A stretch of DNA of 6,469 bases, from assembly GCA_937910835.1 (NCBI GenBank), contig CALEMG010000016.1, positions 1 through 6,469 of the forward strand, written 5' to 3'. The notes beneath the pieces are model-generated. The model was not told the DNA's origin. It saw only the letters and a program-made list of their open reading frames with translations, and did not search any database. This DNA is from an uncultured Alphaproteobacteria bacterium. Its GTDB lineage: Bacteria; Pseudomonadota; Alphaproteobacteria; Sneathiellales; Sneathiellaceae. Shown here piece after piece: positions 5,335 through 6,469 of the stretch. The position numbers were made by a program, and so were the translations under genes. Numbering within the stretch: position 1 is the first letter of the stretch; every line of letters starts with the position of its first letter.

Positions 5335-5985
5335 CTATTTGGGCGCTAAAACCGGTCGTGTTGAAATAGTGCTCGGTCGTTCTTTCACTTGGTCCCACCA
5401 TTGGCTCAGCTTCGGGTAATTTCGAAACATGTCCGCACCTTCAGGCGCCATATGAAAATAATCAATCATCGGAATCAAATCCGCATCGGCGAGTGAGTAA
5501 TAGGCGGCGGCAACATATCCTCTATCGCTTACTAGTTTTTCAAGGGCGGCAAGTACAGGTTCGCTTTCGTTAAGCCCCTCGCTCAGGATAGCTTTATCTG
5601 TCTCCTCCCCGAAAGCGGGGTTGAAAGCCCTCTCAGAGAAGACCTTCCTGACAAGAGGCTGATAACCGTAGCTGTCAATAATTGCCATGACTTGTCGCAT
5701 TCTGGCACGTTCTGCTGTTGTTTCAGGCTGCAACGAGAGGCCATCAAAAGCCTCGTCAAGATACTGCGTGATTGCGCATGTCTCATACAGAGTAAAATTC
5801 CCATGGCGGATGGCAGGCACGCGCTTAAAGGGATGAATGTCGAGATAGCTATCCGGCAGATCTTCCGCAAATGGATTGATCTCATGGGTATCAAATGCGA
5901 TTCCCTTTTCCTGCAGGACAATCCTGACTATTCGGGCGTAAACACTGAATTTGAAACTGAATAGTTCGACATTTTTATCGGGCAT
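5335..5985 (-). CDS. Glutathione S-transferase family protein
   Basis: This 216-residue cytosolic GST has a thioredoxin-like N-terminal domain (about 5-80) and an all-helical C-terminal domain (about 88-210). Near the N-terminus, FSFKFSVYARIVRIVLQEKG (9-28) carries candidate catalytic serines (S10, S14). RVPAI (55-59) holds the conserved cis-proline P57, and YETCAITQYLDEAF (67-80) holds the E68-T69 pair that binds the gamma-glutamyl part of glutathione. SLADADL (164-170) is the N-capping box of the C-terminal core helix. The class is not clear. The frame is open upstream to 6180, but those extra 65 residues are antisense to the SAM decarboxylase start and do not belong to a GST. ATG 5985 gives the family-typical length, though its ribosome site is weak. 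The 134 bases to the divergent speD-like gene must hold both promoters; I find no convincing hexamers. It is co-oriented with the cupin. Acting on reactive products of the box pathway is a hypothesis. Confidence 0.85.
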   Translation of the reverse strand: MPDKNVELFSFKFSVYARIVRIVLQEKGIAFDTHEINPFAEDLPDSYLDIHPFKRVPAIRHGNFTLYETCAITQYLDEAFDGLSLQPETTAERARMRQVMAIIDSYGYQPLVRKVFSERAFNPAFGEETDKAILSEGLNESEPVLAALEKLVSDRGYVAAAYYSLADADLIPMIDYFHMAPEGADMFRNYPKLSQWWDQVKERPSTISTRPVLAPK

Positions 5986-6119
5986 TTGGGCAACTTGCTG
6001 ATATCTTTCGTTCGATACATACCATCTTGCGCCGACCAATGCCCTAAACACAAGCGAAGTTGCCACTTTTCTCTTGCACTCGCAGGCCGTCTCGGCGATA
6101 AGGCGGCACCTTTTATGGT

Positions 6120-6469
6120 ATGGCACTGAAGGAGGCATTCGCGGGAAATATGCTCGAGGATGGAAACACGGCAATTGCACCAGCTGCGACGGAAGAAGAT
6201 CGGCTCGATTATTTTGTTCATAAGGATGGGCTGACCTTCGCAGGCACCCATCTGATTGTCGACCTCTGGAAGGGCGAAGGTTTCAACGATCCGGTGTTGA
6301 TCGAGGAAACGCTGCGCCTTGCGATTGATGCGGCTGGGGCGACTTTGCTGCATTTTCATATTCATGCGTTTGAACCTGACGGCCTTTCTGGTGTTGCGGT
6401 GCTTGCCGAAAGCCATATCAGCTTTCATAGCTGGCCAGAGCGTGGCTTCATGGCGCTCGATATCTTTAT
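6120..6469 (+). CDS. speD: S-adenosylmethionine decarboxylase proenzyme, N-terminal part (runs off right edge)
   Basis: These are the first 116 codons of a pyruvoyl-dependent AdoMet decarboxylase, which makes decarboxylated SAM, the aminopropyl donor for spermidine synthesis. The GTHLIVDLW segment (42-50), AGATLLHFHIHAF (72-84) and GVAVLAESHISFHSWPERGF (91-110) are characteristic. Self-cleavage should occur between E97 and S98, with S98 becoming the pyruvoyl group and H103 the processing histidine. The catalytic cysteine expected a few residues past LDIF lies beyond the window. Residues 1-40 form an N-terminal extension absent from short bacterial homologues, including DYFVHKDG (30-37), which I associate with alphaproteobacterial forms. 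ATG 6120 is used; ATG 6150 in the same frame is an alternative. A strong AAGGAGG (6129-6135) precedes 6150, but at 14 bases it is rather distant. It diverges from the GST gene and is probably housekeeping rather than part of benzoate catabolism. Confidence 0.88.
   Translation, partial: MALKEAFAGNMLEDGNTAIAPAATEEDRLDYFVHKDGLTFAGTHLIVDLWKGEGFNDPVLIEETLRLAIDAAGATLLHFHIHAFEPDGLSGVAVLAESHISFHSWPERGFMALDIF

Noticed and set aside
6060..6119. Possible structured leader or riboswitch before the SAM decarboxylase gene.
   Set aside because: Only short GC-rich complementary pieces (such as GCCG/CGGC) are present; no known SAM-related riboswitch core could be recognised by eye.
5986..6180. 65-residue N-terminal extension of the GST frame.
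   Set aside because: It is antisense to the start of the SAM decarboxylase gene and the GST fold begins just after ATG 5985. There is no signal-peptide pattern.
5928..6428. Minus-strand open frame of 166 codons opposite the SAM decarboxylase start.
   Set aside because: The plus strand carries diagnostic AdoMet decarboxylase motifs; the antisense product shows no domain.
1..6469. A novel defence, mobile or otherwise undescribed system.
   Set aside because: Every clear gene belongs to a recognised family, and no transposase, integrase, direct-repeat array, toxin-antitoxin pair or nuclease was seen.

Overview
The window carries the core of an aerobic benzoate-degradation island of the "box" (benzoyl-CoA epoxidation) type. 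It most likely comes from a moderate-GC alphaproteobacterium. The pathway call rests on the proteins themselves: a benzoate-CoA ligase N-terminus, a BoxR regulator (XRE helix-turn-helix plus shikimate-kinase-like domain), full-length BoxC and full-length BoxB. The lineage call is weaker. It rests on the S-adenosylmethionine decarboxylase at the right edge, whose N-terminal extension and DYF-V-KDG / GTHL-VDLW segments look alphaproteobacterial to me, and could not be tested by search.

Layout. Bases 1-186 (minus) are the first 62 codons of benzoate-CoA ligase, running off the left edge. Bases 306-767 (minus) encode a single-domain flavodoxin. A short divergent promoter region (about 768-864) separates it from boxR (865-1770, plus). 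Between boxR and boxC is a strong-looking promoter whose -35/-10 spacer contains a TGCA-N6-TGCA site, the signature described for BoxR operators. boxC (1841-3484) and boxB (3486-4910) follow and are tightly coupled. On the opposite strand, a small cupin (4932-5243) converges on boxB, preceded by a glutathione S-transferase (5335-5985). The start of a SAM decarboxylase gene (6120 to the end, plus) diverges from the GST gene and probably marks the edge of the catabolic cluster.

How the parts work together. The ligase makes benzoyl-CoA. BoxB, a di-iron oxygenase, epoxidises it to 2,3-epoxybenzoyl-CoA. BoxC opens and cleaves the ring, giving 3,4-didehydroadipyl-CoA semialdehyde and formate. BoxR represses the promoter until benzoyl-CoA accumulates. 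Neither boxA (the usual reductase partner of BoxB) nor boxD (semialdehyde dehydrogenase) lies in the window. The flavodoxin between ligase and regulator is a plausible, unproven electron carrier for BoxB. Cupin and GST have no established role here; detoxification or repair around a reactive epoxide is a hypothesis.

I see no transposons, CRISPR arrays, tRNA or rRNA genes. The enzymes are members of known families. The features worth attention are the promoter/operator, the flavodoxin, the C-before-B gene order and several small palindromic elements.
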